From the NCBI GenBank assembly GCA_963681505.1, contig OY811984.1, positions 1,126,772 to 1,190,771 of the forward strand: 64,000 nucleotides of DNA, read 5' to 3'. Shown piece by piece: positions 36,108 through 48,995 of this stretch. The notes under the pieces are model-generated. The model was not told the origin of the DNA, did not search any database, and saw nothing but the letters and a program-made list of their open reading frames with translations. Both the position numbers and the translations under genes were made by a program. Source of the stretch: Eunapius fragilis (taxonomy: Eukaryota; Porifera; Demospongiae; Spongillida; Spongillidae). Each line of letters opens with the position of its first letter. Position 1 is the first letter of the stretch.

Positions 36108-39100
36108 CCTCCCTCCTCTCTCTCTCAGCCTACTAAACAGGGTATGATGTTAATCAAATTGTCTGAATTTTCTAAAACCTGCATGTGTCCTGGGATGCGT
36201 TTTACTAGTCCAGGCTTGTTCTCTGTTTTCTTTAATCTAAAGAGGCTGAGATATGCTTGCAAGTTCTTCCACTGAGGAGGTCCTTTTCAAAATTGAGGTC
36301 CCCAAAGGTATTATGACAGAGCCATGCTGTCACAACAAAGCTACATGTACCACAATCAAAGCAAATTAATGATAGTCATATTTTAACAGCACCCCAAGCT
36401 GCCCTATACCAACCGTTTTATGAGCTCTCTCAGCCCAGAGAATATGCATCCCAGAAAGGTGTTCAGTTCAATACGCTTGTGGTATGATTAACTAATTTTG
36501 GTCAGAATTGTATTTTTGTATTTTTGGATAGGTCATACTTCATTAAAAATTCATGACCCCATTCATGTTATGTGCTAAGTAGAATCGTTTTACTGTGTAT
36601 TTACAATGTTTATGTACAAATTGATTTGACAAGAATGTTGCTGGGCTGAAGATAAGCTAAACCATAAATGAGCAATGGCACAAAGAAAATGAAAATTTCT
36701 TTGCATTTTAACAACTGTACGCTATAGGGTGTACAAATGTACAGCAATTTTGCATGTTCCTAACATAGGGAAAGTAGCATGTCCAAACTAGACTATGATG
36801 CTAAAAGGGTGGCAAATATATATATGGAATTACCCGAAAGCGACATACTCGTCCACCCCAAGTGTAAAGTAAACAAATTACGCCACTGTATATATGGGTC
36901 TTTGCAAGTAATCTTAAGTTTTGTTTGGTACCAAAATAAGCACAATAAAATGTTGATAACAGCTTTAGAAAAAGGTGTACTTACCTGCCCGCATTGACCG
37001 AGAAATCGTGAACCGCATCTCTTAAAACACATACAGATTTACCACCAATAAAGGTACAAGATAAAAAAATTATATCAACTATTTCAGTGATGTATGATCT
37101 ATCTAAAAAGGGCTCTTATATAGCGAAAAACATTTATCCAACTAATTTTCTGAATGGAGGGTTCGACAAAAAAATGCTCAATTCCCACGATCAGGTGTTA
37201 AAAAACAGTAATTGATTTTTCGGGTTAATAATTGATTTTTCAGGGGAAAAAAAACTGAGTTGAATTTCCCAAGTAGGTTTTGTCGATTTGTTAGCCTTAT
37301 TCAGGTTTTCTTACAGTGGATTTCATAGTTACAGTAGCCTTGTAGTATTGTAATAGGTTTGGACTAGAGACCTTGCTCATTATGTATATGACTATAACTG
37401 AACCAAATAAAAAGGTATACATTATCACAATAATAGAGATTTAAATTTATTTAACTCTTCGAATCATACTTATTCACATACTCCTACTACAATAACCATT
37501 TCACCTAACCACCCTCACTTTCACAATAAATGTTGAGAACTGTACATATGTGTTTCCTATATACAGGGCAGTGATTACATAGCTTACTTGAAATCGTTGA
37601 GAGACTTGTCATTTAGTTGCCAGCACGACACACGGATATGTTCGCTTGGTAGCACTGCACAGTCAACTTTTTTCTTTTTGCTGCACTTTGAAGGACTGCC
37701 TCTAATAGTGGCGACTCAAGAATTTCGATGAAGGGGTGCACTATATAAGTATTAAGTATATATGGCAAGGATGATGTAAGAGGTCACGAGTTTCCTCTGC
37801 ATGGGGTGAAGCCTATCAGGCTCGAGGGGACCATGTCGTGCCATTGCACAGACCATCTATTGGTACAATGGTCTGCTTAATGATAGATGAACTGTCTGGT
37901 CTGACTCATACTTTGAAAACTAGAACTCTAATTATGCGATACACAATTTATAATCGTACCCGTGGATAATATAAGGTATTCAAATAATGAGCGAATTGTC
38001 GATTCTGATGGCAAATACCTAAGTACCTCCAAATAGGGAAATGTAAACCGGTTATTTTGAATATTAAAAAATCCAATGACCGATTTCTCCTAATAATTTC
38101 ACTTGTGGTATTCAAATGTATAGGTTTTTAATATCCGAATAACCCAAATAACTTGATAACTGGTTACACACCCTAATTTAATGAATACGAATTTTTTTAA
38201 ATTTGGATAAGTGATTATTAATTCAAACTATTTATATAGCTTGGTGCATAATTATTCTTAACTTTATGTATTTTGACCTGCTTTATCTCAGTTGGCATGC
38301 CGTATTTTGTTGTCAGTTCTGTCAGTATATATTCCTTGAACAATGGTAGAGCTAGATGAGCAAGCAAAAAGTTTTGACATTAGTTAGTGTTCAAAGCACA
38401 GCATGTACTACAGATGTGTGGAGTTTGTGCACAATTGTATTCTTGTATCTTTATCAGGATGTCCATGTCGGCTGGAAAGACTTCGAGCCTGCTATTGCTA
38501 CCATAGGCAGTTCGCAACACTTCACTGTCAGTTCAAATCATGGCAGAGCATTCATTCCTCAAACAATGGTAGAGCTAGATGAGCCAATAAGAGGTTCTGA
38601 CATTAGTACCATAAGCACAGCATGTACTACAGATCAACTTAAGGAAGCTGGGGTGGATTTTGAGGATAGCAGATGTGCAACATTGGAACATGAAAAGCAA
38701 AAGGCAGTTGCAGCATTGGCCAAAGACCTGGGACCAGAGGTAGCAGGACAGACCAATATTAAAGGACCAATACCACAACTAGGAGTTGGATCTACTGTTA
38801 TGATTCCTAACCTCACTCCTCCCATATATGGAATCATTGTATGGATAGGTACTATACCACAAGTACAAGGATATGTAGCAGGTGTTGAACTGGTAAAGTT
38901 ACACATAAATTTGTAATAACCTTAACTGAATATATGTTTATCTATATTTGATTCTTCACAGGAAACACCTATGGAAGGATGTACTGATGGTGTATGGTTA
39001 CAGGATGGGATACGTTATTTTACCTGTGGACCCCATAGAGGTTACTTCTGCCTGCTAGAACACCTGGTACCTGACCAGAGGATTATGCCAGACAACAAGA

Positions 39101-42100
39101 GTAACAATTGTAAGTTGTTTCATTATTGCACTCGTTGCTACTGTTCCAATTGAGGCCATTTACAGCATGTGGAAAAAGACTAGCCTTTTTAAAAGCCATT
39201 GGGATTAATAAAACTAGGTTAAGTGAAAAGGAAAAATTAGCAGATCTATTAGTGTGCCCCCCGGCATAGCATAGCAATGTGTATTGAGGCACATTTTGCA
39301 TTACATCATTATGATCAAATATATCATCCAGAGGCTAAAAATGCATTCATGGCTTTTAATATTATAAACTACGTGGACAGTCACAATTTTCTAGGTGGCA
39401 ACGTAAATTGTTTAACACGAGAGCCATTTGTTGGACATGGAATTAATATGCACTGTGTTTACCCTTGCATTTTACACCACTATTGCCTTTTAAAATTAGT
39501 TACTAGTTTCATGGTGCTGTCTATATATTGCATTTAAGGATATGTGTTCCTGTTGTATGTACGTACAGTGTAGTTAGTACAGTAAAAAATTGAACAGTTT
39601 GCGACTCATGTGAAGGCAGTTATAAAATGCTCTGAATCATTGTAACATCAGGACGATTAGTGCTACCAACTTCCTATTTTCAATATGTCATACCATGCCA
39701 TTTTTTTTGTCCCTTACATGTACCTCTTCTCACATATTAAGGGCGTTACCCCTAAGGGTTCAAAGCAATGGTATCATTCTGCAGGGTCTCTTCAAATTCG
39801 GAATTTACGTCAAGGGATCCTATTGATTTTTTCTGTTCATTAATTTATCTGTTAAGGAGGTGCAGATTTGTAATTGCACATTTCCAGGTCATTTTGCATC
39901 ATTACACCCTGCTTCCTTGTTCCTCTGATATAAGGATTGCAATGGTTCCCATGATGCCCATTTTTTAGAAGGTTGCCATCTTAACAAACTTGTACTAGTG
40001 CTATTTACACTTCTTGTGCTTCCACTTCTTCAACAATAGCCAACTGAAGTTAAAATTTGGTTAAGAGATTGAAATTCATGGATTTGGCTGCCATCACCGT
40101 ACGATTGTACGTACAAATATGCGCACACAATGTCATTACATCATGTGAGCATGTTGGTTGGGTCAAACCCTCTAGTACCACTCCTTGCCCATTCATACGC
40201 CCATAATGCTGCCCTTCCCGGGGTCCAGGATAATACAGCATCCATATATTCTGATGGTAAATATGATGATCAGTCATATCATAGGAAAATGGCACTAAGA
40301 AGCAAAGGGCATCTGGTACCCCAATATTAACATCACCTGAACTCTCTTTGAAGTGGGGGGGGGGAGGGGGGGTGGGACGCAGCTGCACATAATACTGTAT
40401 GTATATTGTGTAGTAGTATAATTACCCAGTAGCGGATCTGGGGGGGGGGGGGGGGGGGGGGGGGATTGGGAGTTTAAACCCCCCTTCCCTGCCCTTCGAT
40501 AATATTATTCATAGCAGGAAATTAGGCAATCTGCATTGATAGTTGTGAATAAATCATTTAAAAACCCCCCTCTTTATCTGCCACGCCCCCTTCATATGTC
40601 CACCCCTGTTACCCATGCACCTATTCCAGTAATACTTAATCATGCACCTGAACTTTCTCTCTGCGGCGATCATTGAGCCTAATGTAGCCGAATGGCACAT
40701 GGATTATTTCATCAAACTCTCTAGTGTACTGTATTGTGAAAAACTAGTGTCATTGCAGTATGCTTTTTTTAAAATGACGATATTCCTTTCATCCGTGATG
40801 CCATGTACTGACCTCTTTGAAAAATTGCAGGGCATTTGTGGAACCATTAATCTGAAATACACTCTTTTACATTATTTTTCAATATTGATGCAAAGAGAGG
40901 AAGGATGTGTGTTTTTAGGAAGCATACTGTGGAACTTGCGCATATAGGATATTTATGACCAAACAGAATTCTACTTCAAATGGGCAGGATAATAGCTTGC
41001 TCGATATAAGTTCATAATAAGGCACAGGCATTATTTCTTATATCCATTTAAGGTACTGTTCTAATTTTATACCTAATGTCCAGCCGCAAATGGTAGTGAA
41101 TAGTAACCAAGGCATAGTGTCCCTTACAGGTAGATGTGGTCAACTGAAGTTGTTTAACCTTGCTATGCGTGGCCGAATTCAGCTTATTTTGCTGTGCATG
41201 TGGCAAACATTACTTTGCAGTCATGCTTTTTGTCATGCTCATATATGTCACATTCCTTAGCTATACATGAAGTGAAGTTTAAAGAACTGCAAGAACAACT
41301 GGCCCAAGAAAGGAAAATAAACCAGCAATACCAATACAAAGAGCAACGAGATTGGGCAACCAAAGATGGAGAGCAGGCAAAGAGAGGACAAGACCAGGCA
41401 GTGAAGGAACAAGATCAAGCAATGAATAAACATGATCAGGTAGAGAGAGAACGAGATCAAATAGTGAAGGAGCGTGATGAGATGAAGAGAGAACGAGATC
41501 AAGTAGTGAAGGAGCGTGATGAGATGAAGAGAGAACGAGATCAACTGAAGAAGGAATTGCAAGCCCTTAAGGAGGAACACTCACAGTGTAAGGCATTCTG
41601 GATAGTACCACGTCATCATGTAACAGTGATGGAGAGGTCAGTAGGAGGAGGGGCATGGGGATATGTTAAGGAAGGAAAGTTCAGAGGTCAGCAGGTGGCT
41701 GTCAAGTGCATCCATGAAGACATCGTCACCCCACTTACAATCAAGCGAGTGTACCGTGAGATCTGTACCATGTCTCAAGTACACCACCCCAACCTTGTGC
41801 TGTTCATGGCAGCTGTGCTGGATGACCAGGGAGAACCCATGATAATCACTGAGCTGCTGGACACCACACTGAGGAAGGCCTATGAGGGTAACCTCCTTCA
41901 CCCTGGCGTGGACCAGTATATGGACATATTCCGTGATGTAGCCTCTGCCCTCTGCTACCTCCATGAGCTTGAAGAACCCATCATCCACAGAGATGTGAGC
42001 TCAGCCAATGTGCTTCTGAAGGCAATGGCCAACAACAGGTGGAAAGCCAAAGTGTCAGACTTTGGGTCTGCCAATTGGGTCAAGGAATCTGTTACTGTGG

Positions 42101-42381
42101 GGGAGGGTGCTATAGTGTACACAGCCCCAGAGGCGTACCCTGTTCACCCATCTCTTAGTGTCAAGCCACCCCCACAGACCACCAAGGTTGATGTGTACAG
42201 TTATGGGATACTGCTGTGTGAAGTCGTAATGAGGGAATTTCCCTATCAAAATACTCTGGATAATTTGAAAGTAAGGATGAAGGTCAAGAATGTCTCCTGC
42301 CATTCCTTGATGCTGGAATGCACTCAGAAAGAACCTGCACAGCGACCCACAATGGCTACCATTCTTAAGAAATTGAACTAG
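32928..42381 (+). CDS. CYLD-type CAP-Gly protein fused to coiled coil and TKL kinase
   Basis: Exons: 32928-32934 (only ATGGCAG coding), 34590-35017, 35572-35991, 38458-38892, 38962-39109, 41261-42381; phases fit, including T|CT between the last two. The first half follows CYLD: an opening RIDNYMYILL segment, then CAP-Gly-like units ending FGVEI..ASDGTFQGVRYFIC, VYGIET and YVAGVEL..EGCTDGVWLQDGIRYFTC. Instead of CYLD's ubiquitin protease, the last exon has a charged coiled coil (repeats of KERDEMKRERDQ) and a kinase with Gly loop VGGGAWGYV, VAVKCI, catalytic loop IIHRDVSSANVLL, DFGSANW and APE, of the tyrosine-kinase-like group. All catalytic residues are present. CAP-Gly domains bind microtubule plus-end or proline-rich partners, so a kinase scaffold is inferred. 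Alternative: two genes, though no stop, poly-A or start is evident between them. Confidence 0.75.
33405..33880. repeat. 24-bp minisatellite, about 19 copies
   Basis: Unit built on ggtggtgtataaggagcaggg; the multiple-of-three length gives long artefact frames on both strands. It lies in intron 1 of the CAP-Gly/kinase gene. Confidence 0.96.
34298..34352. repeat. Poly-C run, 55 bases
   Basis: Uninterrupted homopolymer in intron 1 of the CAP-Gly/kinase gene; on the other strand a potential G-quadruplex array. Its length is probably unreliable in any assembly. Confidence 0.97.
36066..36128. repeat. (CT)n tract
   Basis: CT dinucleotides interrupted by a short ccctccctcc segment, in the intron after the exon ending at 35991. 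Confidence 0.95.
38335..38420 (+). pseudogene. Decayed copy of part of the adjacent CAP-Gly exon
   Basis: It matches 38558-38640 inside the following exon (shared caatggtagagctagatgag, ttctgacattag, cacagcatgtactacagat) at an offset of about 220 bases. Substitutions and missing bases break the frame. It lies just upstream of the exon start at 38458, so the real exon is the downstream member of an old tandem duplication. Confidence 0.8.
39110..41260. other. Long intron between CAP-Gly and kinase parts
   Basis: It contains two poly-G runs (40357-40375 and 40441-40464) and scattered AT-rich sequence. I saw no convincing exon, and in particular no ubiquitin-protease (USP) block as would be expected in a conventional CYLD. 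Confidence 0.5.
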
Positions 42382-42916
42382 GACCGAGAAACAAACATTG
42401 AATTTTAAGAGACAGATTTCTGCTAAACGCCCTTTCTTTGAGCTCTCGCGAACTATAGATGGTGCATGCAGTGTACCTGAAAGACTTGCACATATACTAT
42501 GTATTTCATATGTGTAAATGTATGCTTTATCATGAACATGTAGTGGTACACTGCCTGCACCATATGTTATGTGAATCTGCAGGTCAGTGTGTTGAGTCTG
42601 TTGTATGCCTTCCATCATTATTGATGGCCATGTGCAAGTGATTAGCATGTGTTACTAACCTGTGCATACTTTTTTCAATGTCACATTGTTGGCACACCAA
42701 TCTTGATGTCATTAAATATTACTGACTCTCAATGTGTTCCAGGTATCATGTATATACTCTGATTTGTACGGTGTTTGGATGAATGCAGATTTGCTAATTA
42801 CATAATCATGTTGCTAGCACTTTGGAACACGCTGAGATTGTTTTCCTTGTGTCATAATTTGAATCAATAGGTGTATGAGAAGTATAATGTAAGCAAAGAA
42901 AACATCAACAAGCCCC
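42382..42916. other. Convergent intergenic region
   Basis: 535 bases between the stop codon of the kinase gene and that of phospholipase copy B. 3' UTRs of both are expected here; nothing else recognised. Confidence 0.5.
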
Positions 42917-43069
42917 TCAGTATGTGTACAGAAGTGTTGTGTTGGTAGGACATATGATTGGTTCGAAGTCAAAATAGTCTTTCTTTTTGGCCATTGGGGT
43001 AAGCATGTTGTTCCAGAGTGACTTGGCCATGTGTTGATGGGCACAGTACGAGGGATGGAAACAGTCCAG

Positions 43070-43158
<89 letters not shown>

Positions 43159-43551
43159 TTCCAAGTTCCACAATGCAGACATGCATACATAGAACCTTCC
43201 TTACAGTGGAAAGGAAGTCGATAGTGAAGTTGTCTGCCTGAGCATTGGAGAGGAATGGTTGGACAACCACAGTGAAGTCACTGTAGTGTTTCTGAGCATA
43301 GTAGCTAGCAATCTATGGACAAAGGGAGGCAATGAGACGTGTGGCCGCATGGCCACAACTTTGACTTACTGCAAGCATCTTCTCATTATACTGAGCGATG
43401 AGACTGTCCAGTTCATTCCTGCAAAGAATAATGGTAGGGGGGAAAAGAGGTGACAACAATGAAGCGAGCATTCAAGTGCACACGCTTTTGCATCACACGT
43501 AAAGGATAGTCATTTCCTTTCTGTTCACAGCACTGTATATGACACCCCACA

Positions 43552-43606
<55 letters not shown>

Positions 43607-46600
43607 TACCTCAGTTTGTCTCCCTCAGCCCCCGACAGAAAGGCACAAATGCATTCTATGGTTATCAGACGATGTATACTCATGCAATGTGGAGACTGAA
43701 GAGACAAGTTGTAGATCTGAAAGTAAGAATTTGAAATATTCAGATGTATGGTTAATGAGGCAATAGGAATATAACAGTCCTACAATCAAGAAAAATTTAA
43801 TGAAAAGTAGTTCAAAATTATAGCACAAAGAAATCAAACATTCAATTACTTGTTAAGGCTGGCATAATTAAAATTGAAATGAGATTTTAATTGATTTACA
43901 TAGTTTATTTGTTCTAACCACAGAATGAAGAATATAAATAAATGACCACCCATTTAAAGTTACTAATTTTAATATTATAGGCCAATAAAGTTATTGTGGA
44001 GTTTGATATCTTGAAATGTAGATTTCTATCATGCTTGGGAGATTACTAACCCCACTGGAAGTTAAAATACATTTTTCCTACACAAATAGGAATATAAGTA
44101 CTACAATTTGCCTTGATTGTGGGACACCTGTATTTGATAAGGGAGTGTACAGGGCTGACACCGGCATTTAAAAAGGGTGCGGCCAAACCGCGCACAATGC
44201 CCGGGAGGAGCCAGCGCTTGTATGAAATGAAATGAAGGATTGATGAACAAAAAGGAGCCACATGTGAGATGAGTATTAAATGAACAGCACTTGCATCATG
44301 CAGTAGAATATGCAAATAACTAAAGTATGATTTTTTTTTTTTATCGAAGTTTTAAAAAAAAAGTGGTATGGCCGTGGCCGCACCTGCTTGAACGGCTGTG
44401 TCAGCCCTGGTGTAGGGTACAAAGGAAAGGAGATAAAGGCAATTAGCAAGAAGGTGGGTGTGGAGGAATGAGGGAGAGGGTAGGTGTGGAGGAAGAGTGG
44501 AGATGAGGATAGGATGGGTATGAAGGGATGAGGAGAGGGTGGGTGTGGAGAAATGAGGGGGTGAGGTGGAGGAATGAGGGAGGGTGAGTGAATGAGAGAA
44601 GTGAGGTCAGATGAAGATGGTTGCCAGGGATAGTGGGAAAATATGTACAGTTCACTTTTGTACCTGAGATATATAGCCAAGGGAGACGAGGTTGACAAAC
44701 ACTTTGGGTATCTTTGTCCTCACTTCTTCCAGGACATCCATGAGGTGGGTGTAGTAGTCATCAGCGGTGAGGGTGGGGAATCCCCCAGAACAGCTGAGCA
44801 ACAACCAGGTGGTGGAGGTGTTTGTAACAACATGCCCTCACATCCCATTGCTACCCCTCCACGTCCTCCCCTCAACCATTCTATCCTCCCACTGACCTTG
44901 CCTTTGGCTTAGCTGTGCCTCAATGAGTTAAAACTACACTACCTTCTCCCCTCCCCTCTCATTTTCCCTTCTCTCCAAATGGTGGATAACCTTGTAACCT
45001 TGAATGTGGTGATGACCTGTGCCTTGGGTGAGTGTGTGATAGTGATGAATTGTGCCTTGGGTGAGTGTGTGATAATCACTATCACACACATGTCCACAGG
45101 TCATTACTATCACACACCACACTCCCATTGGTCATCACTATCACACAACACACTCCCATAAGTCATCACTATCACACACCACACTCCCACTGGTCATCAC
45201 TATCACACACCACACTCCCACAGGTCATCACTGTCACACCACACTCCCACAGGTCATCACTATCACACACCACATTCCCACAGGTTATCACTATCATACA
45301 TTCACACACTCACCCAAGGCATAGGTCATTCGTTCCAACAAACACAGACAGCAACTTCCAATCATTCTCCATGTCCACCTCTGGGTTCTGTTGGTGAAGC
45401 AGAAGTCTACCAAAGCTTGCTGCACACAGAGGGTCATCTTACTGATGTGAGCTGTTTGTACAGGTAGTCAAACTCATGTGTGACCAGGTTGGGTACCATG
45501 GCCCCACTCTGAGCTGCATTGAACACATCTTTCTGGGGCTCATATTGGAATGGTGGACATAGAATATCATAGCAGAACTGGAAGAAAAGTGATGATGTTG
45601 AACATTGTTCACTACCATCATACCAAGTGACATTTGCAAAGCTAAAAGTCATAGTGACCCCTGAAGATCAAGATATGTCTACATTTATTTAATATAAGAT
45701 GCAGTGACATTTAATTGCTCACAAAAGTACACAACTGATGTCAACCATCCAACAATCACAGAAGGCTAAATTGCTCCACGTGTTGGCCTGTGCAAGCCTG
45801 TTTGCAAATGAACAATTCAAATTTATGATACAAATAGAAACATCAGATGTAGGCAATAAAAAGGGAGGAAACTAGGCATCAATGAAAGAAAGAAATTTAT
45901 GTCATATAGAAGTGCTAAATATAGGTATCTTTAATCCCATACCTATCTACCCTACCTTGCCTATCCACCCCACCTTGCTTATCTACCTTTCAACCACACC
46001 TTACCTATCTAACTAACTACCTTACCTATCTAACTAACTACCCCACCTTACCTACCTATCTATCTACCCCCACCTTACCTACCTATCTATCTATCTACCC
46101 CACCTTACCTACCTATCTACCCCCACCTTACCTACCTATCTACCCCCACCTTACCTACCTATCTACCCCCACCTTACCTACCTATCTACCCCCACCTTAC
46201 CTACCTATCTACCCCCACCTTACCTACCTATCTACCCCCACCTTACCTACCTATCTATCTACCCCCACCTTACCTACCTATCTACCCCCACCTTACCTAC
46301 CTATCTACCCCCACCTTACCTACCTATCTACCCCCACCTTACCTACCTATCTACCCCCACCTTACCTACCTATCTACCCCCACCTTACCTACCTATCTAC
46401 CCCCACCTTACCTACCTATCTACCCCCACCTTACCTACCTATCTATCTACCCCCACCTTACCTACCTATCTACCCCCACCTTACCTACCTATCTACCCCC
46501 ACCTTACCTACCTATCTACCCCCACCTTACCTACCTATCTACCCCACCTTACCTATCTATCTACTCCACCTTACCTACCTACCTACCTACCCCACCTTAC

Positions 46601-48287
46601 CTCACCTCCTACTAGTTCTATACCCACCTACCCTCTTTACTCATGCCCACCCCTTAGCTCCACTCACCGCGGAGCAAAGGGATGCCATCCCTCCCCCCAA
46701 CAAAGGGGAAGAGGGATGGGGAAAATTGAAACTTACCCTCCTTCAATTAACCACAAAATTTGCCCTTATATACCATGAATTGATTACAGTGCTTGTGGGT
46801 TGCACATGCTGCATGTAAGGTTTCAGATTACATGTAGCAAAACCCTGTCCTTGTGTAAGTTGACCATGATAGATATAATTACCATTAATACCACAGCAAT
46901 CCTAATTAAATTCCTCTGGTAGAAAACAAACAAAAAAAATATACTTAAACTTCCACAATCAGCTCCACGTGCTCTATCTTAATACAGGGGTAGGGGTAGG
47001 AATAACAGAAAGTAACACCCAAGGACAATGAACAGAGTCCATTGCATGATAACGGTCTCACAATTTGATTGTTCGTGTAAACATGTAGCAGAATTTGCTA
47101 GATTGACAGGTCTTCTGTCAGTGTCTTTCGAACATGATCATTCCCTTATTTGGGCATTTTCATATTTATACTGAACATTGTGTTGTAGTGATACATGTCA
47201 ATTAAGTTGTTCCGCAAAACAATTTAAGGAATTCAATGAAATAACTGCGAATTTATCATCGTGCCCCTCCCCCCTTCCTTACTTCAAAAATGTGGTTACC
47301 AAGGCTGCCTCCAATAATGTCCGGAGTGTAGTACCTCAGGAAAGTGGCTACCGTACTCGCATTCGCGTCTCCTCCGATGCTCCACGACTGTCCCTGTGCG
47401 CAGAAGATAAAAGAATGGCGGACGGATATCACTGAACAGACTAGTTGGGTACAACGCTGGTATACCAGGATTCGATAGTGCTGTGGGCTGTTCAAAGTTA
47501 TCAGCTATGTGTATATTTGTATAGGCACAAAACCTATCCTTGTTATGTGAAGGACGATGGCAGAGGGGAAAGGTAGGTGTGGGGGGGGGGGGGGGGGTGA
47601 CATGTGAATTTCATTACTGGACCTTGCATTTGCCATCATTGGGAAATTATGTGCACATAAACGGGAGATATAGGTGGCGATTGTTAATATGGAAACTAAA
47701 ACCCCGTAAGTACACTCACCCTGTACTCCTGGATGTCACCAATCAGGCTGCCATGGCTTCCCATCATTCCAAAACCTAAATACAAAATGGATGCATAGCC
47801 AGGTCTCGTTCCCAGACCCAGTGTTATAAGCACGCTCGATGAACGATGAATCTCATTGTAATGCGTTCAATTGGATTAACGGTATTCCTCCAATACTTCA
47901 ATGTGCCATTCCTTCAATACACAAGTACTGGAGGAATACCGTTAATCCTATTCCAATTAAAAGTAAATAAATGCATTCATCGTTCATCGAATAAGGTCTA
48001 TACTGATGATCAGTCGGGTCCCCTCTATCCGCAAATAAATCCAAACACGGCATCTATGCATGCATGCATGCACGTAACGCACCAGCTGTTATGCTGTCGC
48101 CCAGAGCCATGACCACTTTGATGTCCTGCGGCCTGAGATTGTACACGTCCTTGGCGGGCTCGGTAACGGGAGGTAATGGCGGGCAGCTGAAGGTAACGAT
48201 GGGGCAGCTGTCCGCAGGACGGCACAAGCCCGCAGACAGCGTCAGTAGCAGCGTAGTCACGGCTAATAAAATATCCTGCTGCTGCAT
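42917..48287 (-). CDS. Phospholipase B1-like GDSL lipase, copy B
   Basis: Ten exons matching copy A one for one: 48287-48083, 47775-47720, 47393-47283, 45577-45443, 45387-45314, 44793-44664, 43716-43610, 43418-43370, 43312-43205, 43069-42917. The signal peptide is MQQQDILLAVTTLLLTLSAG. Catalytic blocks are intact: [45 protein letters not shown] and LDCFHPS. In the last exon, three bases are missing relative to copy A, so the FTEP of copy A is FEP here; frame is kept. Introns differ greatly in length and repeat content, while exons 3, 4 and 10 are almost identical to copy A. This suggests a fairly recent duplication or continuing gene conversion. Extracellular phospholipid hydrolysis is inferred from the family. 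Confidence 0.9.
43071..43154. repeat. (TG)n at the last splice acceptor of copy B
   Basis: On the coding strand a CA tract of about 84 bases ends directly in the acceptor CAG. Confidence 0.97.
43554..43605. repeat. (CA)n microsatellite in copy B
   Basis: Begins a few bases inside the intron after the 43716-43610 exon, at the same place as in copy A. Confidence 0.95.
44440..45300. repeat. Minisatellites in a copy B intron region
   Basis: 44440-44600 holds purine-rich units (gggtgtggaggaatgaggg) in the intron after the 44793-44664 exon. 45080-45290 holds about seven units of roughly 31 bases (ggtcatcactatcacacacc, then acactccca) in the intron before it. Confidence 0.88.
45950..46605. repeat. 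23-bp minisatellite, about 27 copies
   Basis: Unit ctacccccaccttacctacc plus tat, very homogeneous between 46060 and 46550 with occasional extra tatc. It lies in the copy B intron between 47283 and 45577. Confidence 0.97.
47836..47990. mobile_element. MITE-like hairpin in copy B intron 1
   Basis: Exact 16-base terminal inverted repeats (tcgatgaacgatgaat at 47836-47851 and its reverse complement at 47975-47990). Second inner arms match over about 25 bases (attaacggtattcctccaat and its complement near 47935). No reading frame. The copy A intron lacks it, so it inserted after the duplication. Confidence 0.75.
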
Positions 48288-48995
48288 GACACGCTTTTAC
48301 AGCGCGATTTAAAATTTACTTTTTCTCGTGCCGTTTAAAAAGGAAGTTCTAGGCAAACTGAACAAGACCAGTGGCGGAACCACCCCTTTCGTTCGTCTAA
48401 TTATATATTCATAGTCGCGCAATATAGCGTTTTAAATTGCATTTTGAACCTACAGCTATCAAAAGCGTCCGCGCTTAATCCCCCTCCCGCACCACCCCCT
48501 TTCGGTGAACCACGCCCATTTCACTTAATTCTAACTTTTCATTATTGGTGCTCCCCCTCCCCCCCCCCCCCCCCCCCCCCCCCCCCCTTTCCCTTTCAAA
48601 ATTCCTGGATCCGCCCCTGAAGACGTACCAAAGGAAAAGAGTTTGACTCAATCCGGAAATGCCCCCAACGTGATTTGTACTTTTCTATTTAGTTGGACAA
48701 GGCCTTGAGAAAGAATTGTTTTCATCCGTCGACGAAAAAGGTTGACTACCATTTAGGCATACATCTTTGCTAGCGGGTAAGCTCTGCAACTCAAGTAGTA
48801 GGCTATATTCAACGAGAGCATTTGAATTTACTTCAAGGGGAAAAGGCTATGCACTGCAAGCAGGTAAAACTGAAAGTAACATGGACCAGAAAGCAAATCA
48901 CGCATTACGTGTCGGTCCGGGCGCGTTCAGTAATCAAGGCACGTGCATACATTTCCGTTAGACTAATTAGCGTAGGCGTGGTCACCGATGCCAAG
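48288..48995. promoter_or_regulatory. Divergent intergenic region, phospholipase B / AMFR
   Basis: 708 bases between divergent start codons. It holds a poly-C run (48555-48587) within the inverted-repeat element at 48369-48621. Promoter role is inferred only from position. Confidence 0.4.
48369..48621. mobile_element. Non-autonomous element with GGCGG ends
   Basis: Ends cagtggcgg and ccgcccctg face each other, with an internal poly-C run. Related ends occur at 49696-50000 and 56305-56372. Confidence 0.55.

Noticed and set aside
45080..45300. Possible CRISPR-like array of about 31-base repeats
   Set aside because: The repeats are directly tandem without unique spacers and lie in an animal intron, so this is a minisatellite.
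46060..46550. Possible regulatory satellite or telomere-like repeat
   Set aside because: The 23-base unit is not telomeric and sits inside a phospholipase intron; treated as an ordinary minisatellite.
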